A DNA stretch of 19,319 bases. Source: DASVLX01 sp035552275. Lineage in GTDB: Bacteria > Actinomycetota > Actinomycetes > Mycobacteriales > Pseudonocardiaceae. The position numbers were made by a program, and so were the translations under genes. Each line of letters starts with the position of its first letter. Position 1 is the stretch's first letter. The DNA lies in contig DASZLR010000068.1 in assembly GCA_035552275.1 (NCBI GenBank), positions 1 to 19,319 of the forward strand, given 5' to 3'. Below, piece by piece: positions 1-6,885 of the stretch. The notes under the pieces are model-generated. The model did no database searches and was not told the origin of the DNA. It was given only the letters and a program-made list of their open reading frames with translations.

Positions 1-181
1 CGGCGAACGCGGCCGCCGCGCCAGGGCCGACCACAGCGATCGTCGCGTCCTCGGCGATCGTCTGGGCCGTCTCGCCCTGAATCTCCTTGATCTGCTGCTG
101 ATCACCCGCTGGCACCTGCGCCTGCGGGTTGTCCTGCGCGCCCTGACCTTTTGGGTTCAGCTCCTTGAAGTCCCCGGCCAT
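1..181 (-). CDS. Hypothetical protein, N-terminal part only (runs off the window's left edge)
   Basis: A minus-strand reading frame starts at the ATG at 181-179 and stays open to the window edge, giving 60 residues. A GGGAGG ribosome-binding site lies 5 bases before the ATG, which fixes the start. The protein begins MAGDFKELNPKGQGAQDNPQ. Residues 10-30 are rich in Gln, Gly and Pro, and residues 30-45 look helical (QQQIKEIQGETAQTI). The visible end, around VVGPGAAAAFA, is small and mildly hydrophobic. There is no signal peptide. I do not recognise a family. The gene lies downstream of, and in the same direction as, the 326-718 gene, 144 bases away, so the two could be co-transcribed. The 182-325 gap holds this gene's ribosome-binding site and nothing else I can name. 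Confidence 0.6.
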   Translation of the reverse strand, partial: MAGDFKELNPKGQGAQDNPQAQVPAGDQQQIKEIQGETAQTIAEDATIAVVGPGAAAAFA

Positions 182-325
182 CCCAGCCTCCCAGTTTCGC
201 CGTCCGTAGCCCCGACCCAGCACAGTAGCCAGGTCAGTAGCTCGGACGGGTGGGAATGGGGAAACCGACTCAACTCAGGGCAGAAATCACTCGCCCGGAG
301 CATCCCCGATCACAGGCGGGCACGG

Positions 326-718
326 TCAGTGGTCGGGCAGGTCGCTGTCCCAGGTCGGCATGAGGGAGGACAGCCATTCGCCGGTCTCCTTGTACTTCGC
401 GTAGTCCTCGGCATTGTCGGGGCCGCCGGCCGCCACCATCTCGTCGTAGGCGATCGCCATCGCGCCATAGATCTGGGACATCAACAACAGCTTCTGCTCG
501 CCGCCGCCGAAAGTTCTGATCAGGTCGGCCGAGTCCTGCTCAAGACCCGCGAACTTGATCAGCCCCGGAAGCTCCTTGACGGTTTTCTTGACGGTCTCGC
601 TGGTAGAGCCGTACGTGTCCGCGATTTTCGCCCACAGCGCGGCCTGCTGACGCGCCCATTCGCCGAAATCCTTCGGCTGCTTGATCTCGCCCGATTCATC
701 GGTCACGCGGTCCATCAT
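326..718 (-). CDS. Hypothetical 130-aa soluble helical protein
   Basis: This minus-strand frame has G/C-rich third positions like its neighbours. It starts at tandem ATG codons (718 or 715) and stops with TGA at 328-326. The product is 129-130 residues, without a signal peptide or membrane segment. It looks mostly helical and is acidic overall, with an aromatic cluster near the start (FGEWARQQAALWAKIADTYG) and an acidic tail (TWDSDLPDH). I see no Shine-Dalgarno sequence before either ATG, so the exact start is uncertain. The family is not recognised. The helical make-up and size are loosely like small actinobacterial type VII-associated proteins, but no clear WxG turn or YxxxD/E export signal stands out, so I assign no role. 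It is transcribed away from the XRE/DUF397 pair across a shared intergenic region that contains a dyad. Confidence 0.72.
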   Translation of the reverse strand: MMDRVTDESGEIKQPKDFGEWARQQAALWAKIADTYGSTSETVKKTVKELPGLIKFAGLEQDSADLIRTFGGGEQKLLLMSQIYGAMAIAYDEMVAAGGPDNAEDYAKYKETGEWLSSLMPTWDSDLPDH

Positions 719-739
719 GGCAGCGATCGGCGGCGCGCG

Positions 740-769
740 GGGCCAGTCTGACCGGTGTCCGGTTGGCCC
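740..769. repeat. Nested inverted repeat (hairpin or operator candidate) between divergent genes
   Basis: The outer arms GGGCCA (740-745) and TGGCCC (764-769) are perfectly complementary, as are the inner arms ACCGG (751-755) and CCGGT (759-763), which enclose a 3-base loop. A 5-base bulge (746-750) sits on one side only. On the plus strand the dyad is followed by GTTTTC. It lies 22 bases upstream of the minus-strand gene start and 128 bases upstream of the XRE gene. It could be an operator shared by the divergent genes, or a hairpin in the 5' leader of the minus-strand gene. The structure is directly visible; the role is inference. Confidence 0.45.
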
Positions 770-852
770 GTTTTCGATGGGTGCAAGCCTTGGTCACTTC
801 GGGTGGACTTCGTTGCGGCAGCTGAGAATACCGGGCATTCGGCGTCCTCTTC

Positions 853-869
853 GGACAGGATAGGTGTCC
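853..869. promoter_or_regulatory. Short inverted repeat upstream of the XRE gene (possible operator)
   Basis: GGACA (853-857) and TGTCC (865-869) form a 5-bp inverted repeat around a 7-base spacer, ending 27 bases before the XRE start codon. XRE-type regulators often bind such dyads in their own promoters. Five-base arms are common by chance in a G/C-rich genome, so this is only a candidate. Confidence 0.25.
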
Positions 870-896
870 CTCGCGCTACCGACAGGAGAGAAGTCC

Positions 897-1769
897 ATGG
901 AGGACACCGAAACGACGCTGCGCTCCGAGCATCTGGGCGCGGAGCTGCGGAAGTTGCGCAAGCGAGCCGCGAAGTCGTTGGAAGAAGCGGCCAAAAGCAT
1001 CGACTCCGGTCCGCCGAAGCTGAGCAAGATGGAGACCGGCAAACAGGGCTGCAAGTTCGAGGACGTCGCCGGGCTGCTGGCCATCTACGGCGTCGGTGGC
1101 GCGCAACGAAAAGCGATCCTCGCGATGGCGCTGGAGGCCGACAAGCCCGGCTGGCTGCTGCGAACGTCCGCAGCAGAGCAGATCGAGACGCTGCGTCGTT
1201 TGGAACAGCGGGCCGACTCGATCACAGTGTTCCATCCGCTGTTGATTCCCGGCTTGTTGCAGACCGCGCCGTACATCCTCGCGGTGCTGAACGAGATCGG
1301 CGGGCTGTCGCAGGACGAAGCCAAGGACCGCTTGGCCGCCCGAATCCAGCGCCAGGATGTACTCCGTTTTCCGGTCACGCCGTTCACCGCGCTGATCGCC
1401 GAAGACGCGCTGCACCATCGGGTCGGTGGGAAGCAGGTGTTGCGCGATCAGCTCAAGTACCTGCTCGAAGCGGGTGGCAAGCCGAAGATCACTATCCGGA
1501 TTGTGCCAAACCTTGACCGCGGCCATCCCGGCATGGACGGGCCGATCGTGCGGTTGAACCTGCCCGATCGACGCGGCGTGGTGCACTTGGAAAGTCGGGA
1601 ATACACGCACTTTCTGGAAACGAAGCGGGACATCGACAGCTACGATCACGTCATCGAGCAGTTGACGGCCGTCGCGCTGGACGAGAGCGCATCGGCCCGA
1701 CTGATCGCGGACGTGGTGGATGGACTTGAAAGGAACCCACAAGATGCACCAACAGCGGACCTGGCGTAA
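897..1769 (+). CDS. XRE-family HTH regulator with DUF5753 domain
   Basis: This is a 290-residue cytoplasmic DNA-binding protein. Residues ~9-62 form an XRE helix-turn-helix: LGAELRKLRKRAAKSLEEAA, then the recognition region PPKLSKMETGKQ and the EDVAGLLAIYGV helix. Residues ~100-280 match the DUF5753 domain seen after such HTHs in actinobacteria, with the typical stretches PLLIPGLLQT and RIVPNLDRGHPGMDGP. I chose ATG 897 over an upstream in-frame start at 864 because AGGAGAG (884-890) lies 6 bases before it and the HTH then starts near residue 9, as is usual. Its 3' end overlaps the DUF397 gene by 26 bases, so the two are probably translated together. WhiJ-like and SCO4441-like XRE/DUF397 pairs in Streptomyces influence development and antibiotic production. 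The target here is unknown; autoregulation is likely by analogy. Confidence 0.92.
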   Translation: MEDTETTLRSEHLGAELRKLRKRAAKSLEEAAKSIDSGPPKLSKMETGKQGCKFEDVAGLLAIYGVGGAQRKAILAMALEADKPGWLLRTSAAEQIETLRRLEQRADSITVFHPLLIPGLLQTAPYILAVLNEIGGLSQDEAKDRLAARIQRQDVLRFPVTPFTALIAEDALHHRVGGKQVLRDQLKYLLEAGGKPKITIRIVPNLDRGHPGMDGPIVRLNLPDRRGVVHLESREYTHFLETKRDIDSYDHVIEQLTAVALDESASARLIADVVDGLERNPQDAPTADLA

Positions 1770-1929
1770 GAGCACCTACAGCGGCTCTAACACCGACTGT
1801 GTGGAGATCGCTTGGGATGCGGCCGTGACGACCGCGATCCGTGACTCGAAGCGGCCCGAGGCTGGCTCGCTGGCGTTGCCGGTGTCAGCGTTCCGGACGT
1901 TCATCGGCCAGGTGGCCGCTGATCGCTGA
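1744..1929 (+). CDS. DUF397 domain-containing small protein
   Basis: This 61-residue protein shows the DUF397 signature: WRKSTYSGSNTDCVEIA near the N-terminus, then IRDSKRPEAGSLALPVSAFRTF. I chose ATG 1744 because GAAAGGA (1727-1733) precedes it by 10 bases and the product then begins just before the conserved W-RKS-YS motif; the upstream in-frame ATG at 1720 would add 8 residues not typical of the family. It overlaps the end of the XRE gene by 26 bases. In Streptomyces such proteins are encoded beside XRE/DUF5753 regulators and appear to act as partners that modulate them; toxin-antitoxin-like behaviour has been proposed for some pairs. Cys19 in the SNTDCVE motif is a family feature. The family call is secure. 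The mode of action here is inference. Confidence 0.9.
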   Translation: MHQQRTWRKSTYSGSNTDCVEIAWDAAVTTAIRDSKRPEAGSLALPVSAFRTFIGQVAADR

Positions 1930-2012
1930 GAACTGGTGACGGGTTCCTTACGGATTCCGGTCAACCTGGCCTGTCGCTGGCCAAGACCGCCGGACGGGCG
2001 TCGAATAGAACC

Positions 2013-3566
2013 GTGAAGGATTCGGCGCTGCGGTGGTGGGTGGCGTCGCTCGTCGGCGTGCTGTCGATGGGCGCGGCGATCACCGCTGGCATGCTCGTCG
2101 CCGGTTTCGTCGGGGCCGACGCGTCCCCGTTCATCGCGGTCGGCGAGCAGGTGGTCGACCGCACGCCGACCGCCGTCCGCGAGTTCACCATCCGCAACGT
2201 CGGCACCAACGACAAAACCGTGCTGTTCATCGGTTTGGGCGTGGTGCTGTTCCTGCTCGGCATCGTCGCCGGCCTGCTGTCCCGCCGTCGCGCCTGGCCG
2301 GGCATGGCGATCGCCGTCGCCCTCGGCGTGCTCGGCTTCTGGGCGGTGCTCAGCCGCACCGACCTCGGCCAGCTCGCGTTCGTCGCGCCACTGGCCAGCC
2401 TGCTCGCCGGCGTGGTCGTGTTCGGCTCGCTGCGCAGCGCGGCCCAGCGCACCCTCCCGGTCAACGGCGAGTCGGTCGCGACCTTCGGGCTCGGTGCGGA
2501 TCGGCGGCGCTTCCTGATCACTTCGGGAGTGGTGGCTGCCGGCGCGGCCATCGCCGGATTCGCCGGCCAATGGCTGGGCGGTTCGGCGGCCAAGACAACC
2601 GCGTCACGCGCCGCCGTGGGTCCGCTGGTGCCGGCGTTCCCAGTCTCGAAGGTCCCGGCGGGCGCCGACTTCACGGCCGATGGAACGCCGAGCTTCGTCA
2701 CCGACAATGGGCACTTCTACCGAATCGACACCGCGATCACCGTCCCGCAGCTGACCACCGACGCCTGGTCGCTGCGCATCCACGGCATGGTCGACCGCGA
2801 ACTGACCTTGCGCTACAACGACATCCGCAACCGTCCGCTGGTGGAGCGGGTGATCACGTTGTGCTGCGTGTCGAATCCGGTCGGCGGCCCGTACATCTCC
2901 AACGCCTACTTCATCGGCGTGCCACTGCGCGACCTGCTGCTCGAAGCGGGCGTGCACCCGGACGCCGACCAACTCCTGTCGACCAGCGTCGACGGCTACA
3001 CCGCCGGCACGCCGGTGTCCGCCCTGCTCGACCCGAACCGGGGCGCGATGCTGGCCATCGGCATGAACGGCCAGCCGCTGCCGGTCGAACACGGTTTCCC
3101 GGCCCGGCTGGTCGTCCCCGGCCTGTACGGCTACGTCTCCGCGACGAAATGGGTCACCGACCTCAAGCTGACGACCTTCGTCGCCGATCAGGGCTACTGG
3201 ATCCCGCGCGGCTATTCGGCGCTGGCTCCGGTGAAGACCGAGTCGCGGATCGACTCGCCGAGCTCCGGCGCGTCCGTGCCCGCCGGGCAGGTGACGGTGG
3301 CCGGCATCGCGTTCGCGCAGACCAAGGGCATCGCGAAGGTCGAGGTCCGAGTCGACGGCGGTCCGTGGCAGACCGCCCAGTTGGCAACGGAGGTGAGCAA
3401 AGACACATGGCGAATGTGGCGAGCGACGGTCAGCGTCCGGCCCGGTTCGCACACCGTCGAGGCGCGGGCCACCGACGACACCGGCTACACCCAGACGGGC
3501 GCGGTCGAAGACGTCATTCCGGACGGCGCGACCGGTTGGCCATCCGCCTCGTTCACCGCGAGCTGA
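2013..3566 (+). CDS. Membrane-anchored molybdopterin-dependent oxidoreductase (sulfite oxidase-like)
   Basis: This 517-residue protein belongs to the sulfite oxidase/YedY superfamily. Four hydrophobic segments (~8-32, 69-89, 97-113, 119-139) are followed by a twin-arginine motif, DRRRFLIT (163-170), and a fifth hydrophobic stretch (~168-187). Residues ~220-395 are the molybdopterin-binding oxidoreductase domain; VERVITLCCVSN (278-289) carries the expected molybdenum-ligand Cys (284 or 285), and HGFPARLVVPGLYGY (360-374) is characteristic. Residues ~405-505 match the C-terminal dimerisation domain. This layout puts the catalytic domain outside the cell, tethered to the membrane. The first possible start is GTG 2013; I see no clear ribosome-binding site, so a leaderless or weakly initiated transcript is possible. 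Electron partner and substrate are unknown. It lies 170 bases upstream of rex, which appears to have its own promoter. Confidence 0.9.
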   Translation: MKDSALRWWVASLVGVLSMGAAITAGMLVAGFVGADASPFIAVGEQVVDRTPTAVREFTIRNVGTNDKTVLFIGLGVVLFLLGIVAGLLSRRRAWPGMAIAVALGVLGFWAVLSRTDLGQLAFVAPLASLLAGVVVFGSLRSAAQRTLPVNGESVATFGLGADRRRFLITSGVVAAGAAIAGFAGQWLGGSAAKTTASRAAVGPLVPAFPVSKVPAGADFTADGTPSFVTDNGHFYRIDTAITVPQLTTDAWSLRIHGMVDRELTLRYNDIRNRPLVERVITLCCVSNPVGGPYISNAYFIGVPLRDLLLEAGVHPDADQLLSTSVDGYTAGTPVSALLDPNRGAMLAIGMNGQPLPVEHGFPARLVVPGLYGYVSATKWVTDLKLTTFVADQGYWIPRGYSALAPVKTESRIDSPSSGASVPAGQVTVAGIAFAQTKGIAKVEVRVDGGPWQTAQLATEVSKDTWRMWRATVSVRPGSHTVEARATDDTGYTQTGAVEDVIPDGATGWPSASFTAS

Positions 3567-3648
3567 CGCCGACTAGCCCGTTTTGTCCGTTTGTTGGCCA
3601 GCCCGACGAAGGCCGGAATCGCGGCCACCACCGTCCTTACCGGCGACT

Positions 3649-3678
3649 TTGTGCATCCGTTCACAAGTTGGATACCGT
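3649..3678 (+). promoter_or_regulatory. Putative Rex operator overlapping the rex-hem promoter
   Basis: The 18 bases at 3649-3666 read TTGTGCATCCGTTCACAA. The Rex site known from Streptomyces is TGTGAACnnnTTCACA; here the right half-site is perfect and the left matches 5 of 7. The same TTGTGC (3649-3654) can serve as a -35 element, with a -10 of TAnnnT form (TACCGT, 3673-3678) after an 18-base spacer. Rex binding would therefore block the promoter. The GTG start of rex follows 58 bases after the -10. The site itself is visible; promoter use is inferred. Confidence 0.75.
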
Positions 3679-3736
3679 GTTGACGTCACTCGTCGTGGTG
3701 CCAGCCGACCTATTCGACCAGCAACGGAGAACCAAC

Positions 3737-4594
3737 GTGACGGTGCAACGTGGCCGAGGGCGGTCTGGCTCGCCCACCCCGGCTGATGCCGTCACCGAGG
3801 AAATGCCGCCCGTTTCCGGTGATATCGACATTCCCGGCCCGGAAACCGGCGAGCGTCCCGGTGTTCGGGAGCGGGCGCGCGGCATCCCGGAGGCCTCCGT
3901 CGCCCGGCTGGCCGTCTACCTCCGAGTGTTGGTCGGCATGTCCGAGCAGGGTGTGAACACCGTGTCCAGCGAGGAACTGTCCACCGCATCCGGGGTCAAC
4001 TCGGCGAAGCTGCGCAAGGACCTGTCCTACGTCGGCTCATACGGCACGCGGGGCGTCGGCTACGAGGTCGCGGTGCTGATCGAGGAGATCGAGCGCATCC
4101 TCGGACTCACCCGCAAGCACAGCGTCGCGGTCATCGGCATCGGTAATCTTGGTCACGCTCTCGCCAACTACGGCGGCTTTCCCGGTCGTGGATTCCCGGT
4201 CACCGCGCTGTTCGACGTGGACGACGATCTGATGGGTGTGCCGGTCGGGGGCATTCCGGTCGATCATCTGGACGACATTCCGCGGGTCTGCGCCGAGCGT
4301 GAGGTGTCCATCGGCGTCATCTGCACCCCGGCCATCGCGGCCCAGGCGGTCGCCGACCGTTTGGTTTCCGCGGGCGTCCGATGCATCCTGAACTTCGCAC
4401 CGGTCGTTCTCCAGGTTCCGGACGACGTCGAGGTGCGAAAAGTGGACCTTGCCGTCGAGATGCAGGTGCTGTCGTTCCACGTGGCTCGACGCGCCGACGA
4501 GCAGGGTCCGCAGCGCCGTGCCCCCGGGCGGCACGGCAGGACGGTGAACGGTGCGGAGGTGTCCGGCGTGAACGGGATGGTGATTCCCCGGTGA
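3737..4594 (+). CDS. rex: Redox-sensing transcriptional repressor Rex
   Basis: This 285-residue homodimeric repressor binds DNA when NADH/NAD+ is low and releases it when NADH rises. Residues ~50-108 form the winged-helix DNA-binding domain (PEASVARLAVYLRVL, then SSEELSTASGVNSAKLRKDL and SYVGSYGTRGVGY). Residues ~128-230 form the Rossmann domain with the NAD(H) motif GIGNLGHAL (134-142). The C-terminal swap helix is around VDLAVEMQVLSFHVA. The N-terminal ~48 residues and the last ~30 (charged, low complexity) are extensions beyond the core. GTG 3737 was chosen because GGAGA (3726-3730) precedes it by 6 bases; the frame is open far upstream, but that part is a shadow of the molybdoenzyme gene. 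A Rex-type operator lies upstream. The stop overlaps the hemA start (GTGA, 4591-4594), indicating translational coupling. Confidence 0.96.
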   Translation: MTVQRGRGRSGSPTPADAVTEEMPPVSGDIDIPGPETGERPGVRERARGIPEASVARLAVYLRVLVGMSEQGVNTVSSEELSTASGVNSAKLRKDLSYVGSYGTRGVGYEVAVLIEEIERILGLTRKHSVAVIGIGNLGHALANYGGFPGRGFPVTALFDVDDDLMGVPVGGIPVDHLDDIPRVCAEREVSIGVICTPAIAAQAVADRLVSAGVRCILNFAPVVLQVPDDVEVRKVDLAVEMQVLSFHVARRADEQGPQRRAPGRHGRTVNGAEVSGVNGMVIPR

Positions 4595-5934
4595 ACGTGC
4601 TTGCCGTCGGGATGTCGCACCGCAGTGCGGGCGTGCCGATGCTGGAGCGCGCGTCGGTGCCCACCGCCGACCTGCCCAAACTCCTGCATGAGCTGCTGAG
4701 CTGCGGCGATGTCAGCGAGGTGATGCTGCTGTCGACCTGCAACCGGGTCGAGGTCTACGCCGTTGTCGAGACTTTCCACGGCGGATTCTCGGACGTGGTC
4801 AGTGTGCTCGCCCGGCACGCCGGCATGGATGTCGCCGAACTGTGCGACCACAGCTACGTGCACTACTCGGCCGCCGCTGTCGAGCACCTGTTCACCGTCA
4901 CCGCCGGGCTGGACTCGATGGTTGTCGGCGAGGCGCAGATCCTCGGCCAGCTGCGCACCGCGTACGCCGCCGCCGACGAGAGCGGCACACTCGGCCGCGC
5001 GCTGCACGAGCTGGTGCAGTTCGCGTTGCGGGTCGGCAAGCGGGTGCACGCCGAGACCGGCATCGACCACGTCGCCGCATCGGTGGTCGGCGAGGCGCTG
5101 GCCGACGCGGACACCGTGCTCGGCGGCCTGGCCGGCCGGCGGGCGCTGATCGTCGGCGCCGGTTCGATGGGCGGCTTGGCCGCCGCCGCGCTGCGCCGCG
5201 CCGCCATCGGCGAAGTGACGATTATCAACCGCACCGAGGACAACGGCGCGCGGCTGGCGCGCACTCTCACCGAGGCCGGGGTGCCCGCCGATTTCGTCGG
5301 CCTGGCGGACCTGGCCGGCCAGATCGCGCACGCCGATCTGTTGGTGACCTGCACCGGCGCGGTCGGCACGGTCGTCTCGACGCGGACCGTGGCCGCGAGC
5401 GTGGTGGGCCGGGAGCGGCCGCTGGTGGTGTGCGATCTGGGGCTGCCCAAGGATGTTGACGCGGATGTCGCGGCGCTGCCCGGCGTGACCGTGATCGACC
5501 TGGACACGTTGTCCCGCCGACTTGAGGACGCCTCAGTCGGCCGGGACGCCGGTCGGGCGCGCGGCATCGTCGGCGACGAGGTGCGGAATTTCCTTGCCGC
5601 GCAACGGTCCGCCGAGGTCACCCCGACCGTCACCGCGCTGCGCCGGCGAGCCGCCGATGTGGTGGAAGCCGAACTGCTGCGGCTGGACGGCCGGCTGCCG
5701 GAACTCGGCACGGACGTGCGCGACGAACTCGCCAACACCGTTCGACGGGTGGTGGACAAGCTGCTGCACGCGCCGACCGTGCGGGTGAAGCAGTTGGCGT
5801 CCGCGCCCGGCGGTGCGAGCTACGCGGATGCGCTGCGCGAGCTGTTCGAGCTCGACCCGCAGGCGCCGGCCGTGCTCAGCGCCGCCCCCGCGACCGACCC
5901 GACTCAGTCCACTGTGGATGGTGAGGGTTCTTGA
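4591..5934 (+). CDS. hemA: Glutamyl-tRNA reductase HemA
   Basis: HemA reduces glutamyl-tRNA(Glu) to glutamate-1-semialdehyde with NADPH, the first step of C5-pathway tetrapyrrole synthesis. The product is 447 residues. The N-terminal catalytic domain begins MNVLAVGMSHRSAGVPMLER and carries the nucleophile Cys50 in LLSTCNRVEVY. The family motif HLFTVTAGLDSMVVGEAQIL follows, then an NADPH-binding Rossmann domain with GAGSMGGLAAAAL, and a C-terminal helical dimerisation domain (LRRRAADVVEAELLRL to VDKLLHAPTVRVKQL). The start is GTG 4591, overlapping the rex stop by 4 bases; an in-frame upstream extension to 4381 exists but lies entirely inside rex and lacks homology. The stop overlaps the hemC start. 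The coupling implies that Rex, and hence redox state, controls entry into haem synthesis; in actinobacteria HemA is commonly a control point. Confidence 0.97.
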   Translation: MNVLAVGMSHRSAGVPMLERASVPTADLPKLLHELLSCGDVSEVMLLSTCNRVEVYAVVETFHGGFSDVVSVLARHAGMDVAELCDHSYVHYSAAAVEHLFTVTAGLDSMVVGEAQILGQLRTAYAAADESGTLGRALHELVQFALRVGKRVHAETGIDHVAASVVGEALADADTVLGGLAGRRALIVGAGSMGGLAAAALRRAAIGEVTIINRTEDNGARLARTLTEAGVPADFVGLADLAGQIAHADLLVTCTGAVGTVVSTRTVAASVVGRERPLVVCDLGLPKDVDADVAALPGVTVIDLDTLSRRLEDASVGRDAGRARGIVGDEVRNFLAAQRSAEVTPTVTALRRRAADVVEAELLRLDGRLPELGTDVRDELANTVRRVVDKLLHAPTVRVKQLASAPGGASYADALRELFELDPQAPAVLSAAPATDPTQSTVDGEGS

Positions 5935-6866
5935 CGACGACCCTGCGACTTGGCACGAGGGGCAGCGCGTTGGCGCTGGCTCAGGCGCAACGCACCGCCG
6001 ACGCGCTGGAGGCCGCCGGCGCGGTGGTGGAGATCGTCACGGTCTCCACGCCCGGCGACCGGTCCAGCGCGCCGATCGCCGAGATCGGCATCGGCGTGTT
6101 CACCTCGGCGCTGCGCGACGCGCTGGCGGCCGGCGAGGTCGACGTGGCCGTGCACTCCTACAAGGACCTGCCGACCGAGCCCGATCCTCGGCTGGCGATG
6201 GCCGCCGTGCCGGTCCGCGAGGACCCGAGGGACGTGCTGATCGCCCGCGACGGCCTGACCCTCGGCGAGCTGCCGGACGGTTCGACCATCGGCACCGGCG
6301 CGCCCCGGCGGGCCGCGCAACTGGCGGCACTGGGCCTGGGCTGGAACATCGTGCCGATCCGGGGCAACGTGGACACCCGGATTCGCAAGGTCCACCAGGG
6401 TGAGCTGGACGCGGTGGTGCTGGCTCGCGCCGGCCTGGCCCGGTTGGGCCGGCTGGACGAGGTGACCGAAACGCTTGACCCCATTCAGATGTTGCCGGCG
6501 CCGGCCCAGGGCGCGCTGGCCATCGAATGCCGGGTGAACGACATGGACACCGAGCACCTGCTCGGTTCTGTGCTGGACGACGCGTCGACCAGGGCCGCGG
6601 TGACCGCGGAGCGGGCCATGCTGGCCGCGCTCGAAGCGGGCTGCCGCGCGCCGATCGGGGCGTTGGCCGATGTGGTCGAGGATCTCGACGACCAGGGCCG
6701 GACGATCCTGCGGTTGTCGCTGCGCGGAGTCGCGGCGACCCCGGACAACGAGCTGCTGCGTGCCTCGGCCGTTGCCGACCTGACCAAAGCGGACGAGCTC
6801 GGCCGGCTGCTGGCCGCCGAGCTGCTCGATCTCGGTGCCGGCGTGCTGTCCGGCCCCGAGTCATAA
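5931..6866 (+). CDS. hemC: Hydroxymethylbilane synthase (porphobilinogen deaminase) HemC
   Basis: HemC joins four porphobilinogen molecules into hydroxymethylbilane, using a covalently bound dipyrromethane cofactor. The 311-residue product starts LRLGTRGSALALAQA and has the catalytic-Asp motif HSYKDLP (Asp79), the substrate-binding Arg-rich segments TGAPRRAAQL and IRGNVDTRIRKV, and the cofactor-attachment Cys238 in LEAGCRAPIGA. Length and motifs are complete. The start is TTG 5931, supported by GAGG at 5923-5926, 4 bases ahead, and by its position overlapping the hemA stop (TTGA). No other suitable start lies nearby. The gene is the third of a tightly packed rex-hemA-hemC-hemD run. Confidence 0.96.
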   Translation: MTTTLRLGTRGSALALAQAQRTADALEAAGAVVEIVTVSTPGDRSSAPIAEIGIGVFTSALRDALAAGEVDVAVHSYKDLPTEPDPRLAMAAVPVREDPRDVLIARDGLTLGELPDGSTIGTGAPRRAAQLAALGLGWNIVPIRGNVDTRIRKVHQGELDAVVLARAGLARLGRLDEVTETLDPIQMLPAPAQGALAIECRVNDMDTEHLLGSVLDDASTRAAVTAERAMLAALEAGCRAPIGALADVVEDLDDQGRTILRLSLRGVAATPDNELLRASAVADLTKADELGRLLAAELLDLGAGVLSGPES

Positions 6867-6885
6867 TCGATGGAGAGTGCCTGAA

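Noticed and set aside
326..718. WXG100/ESX export substrate
   Set aside because: Size and helicity are suggestive, but no clear WxG turn or C-terminal YxxxD/E motif is visible.
3681..3688. Palindrome TGACGTCA
   Set aside because: Eight bases, no repeat or known actinobacterial regulator that I can attach to it.
3680..3715. TTGACG at 3680 as a second rex promoter
   Set aside because: No acceptable -10 lies at 16-19 bases; the nearest candidate (CTATTC at 3710) is 24 bases away.
2033..3736. A long in-frame extension upstream of rex suggesting a fusion protein
   Set aside because: The extension is an out-of-frame shadow of the molybdoenzyme gene. The GTG at 3737 has a good ribosome-binding site and lies after the promoter.
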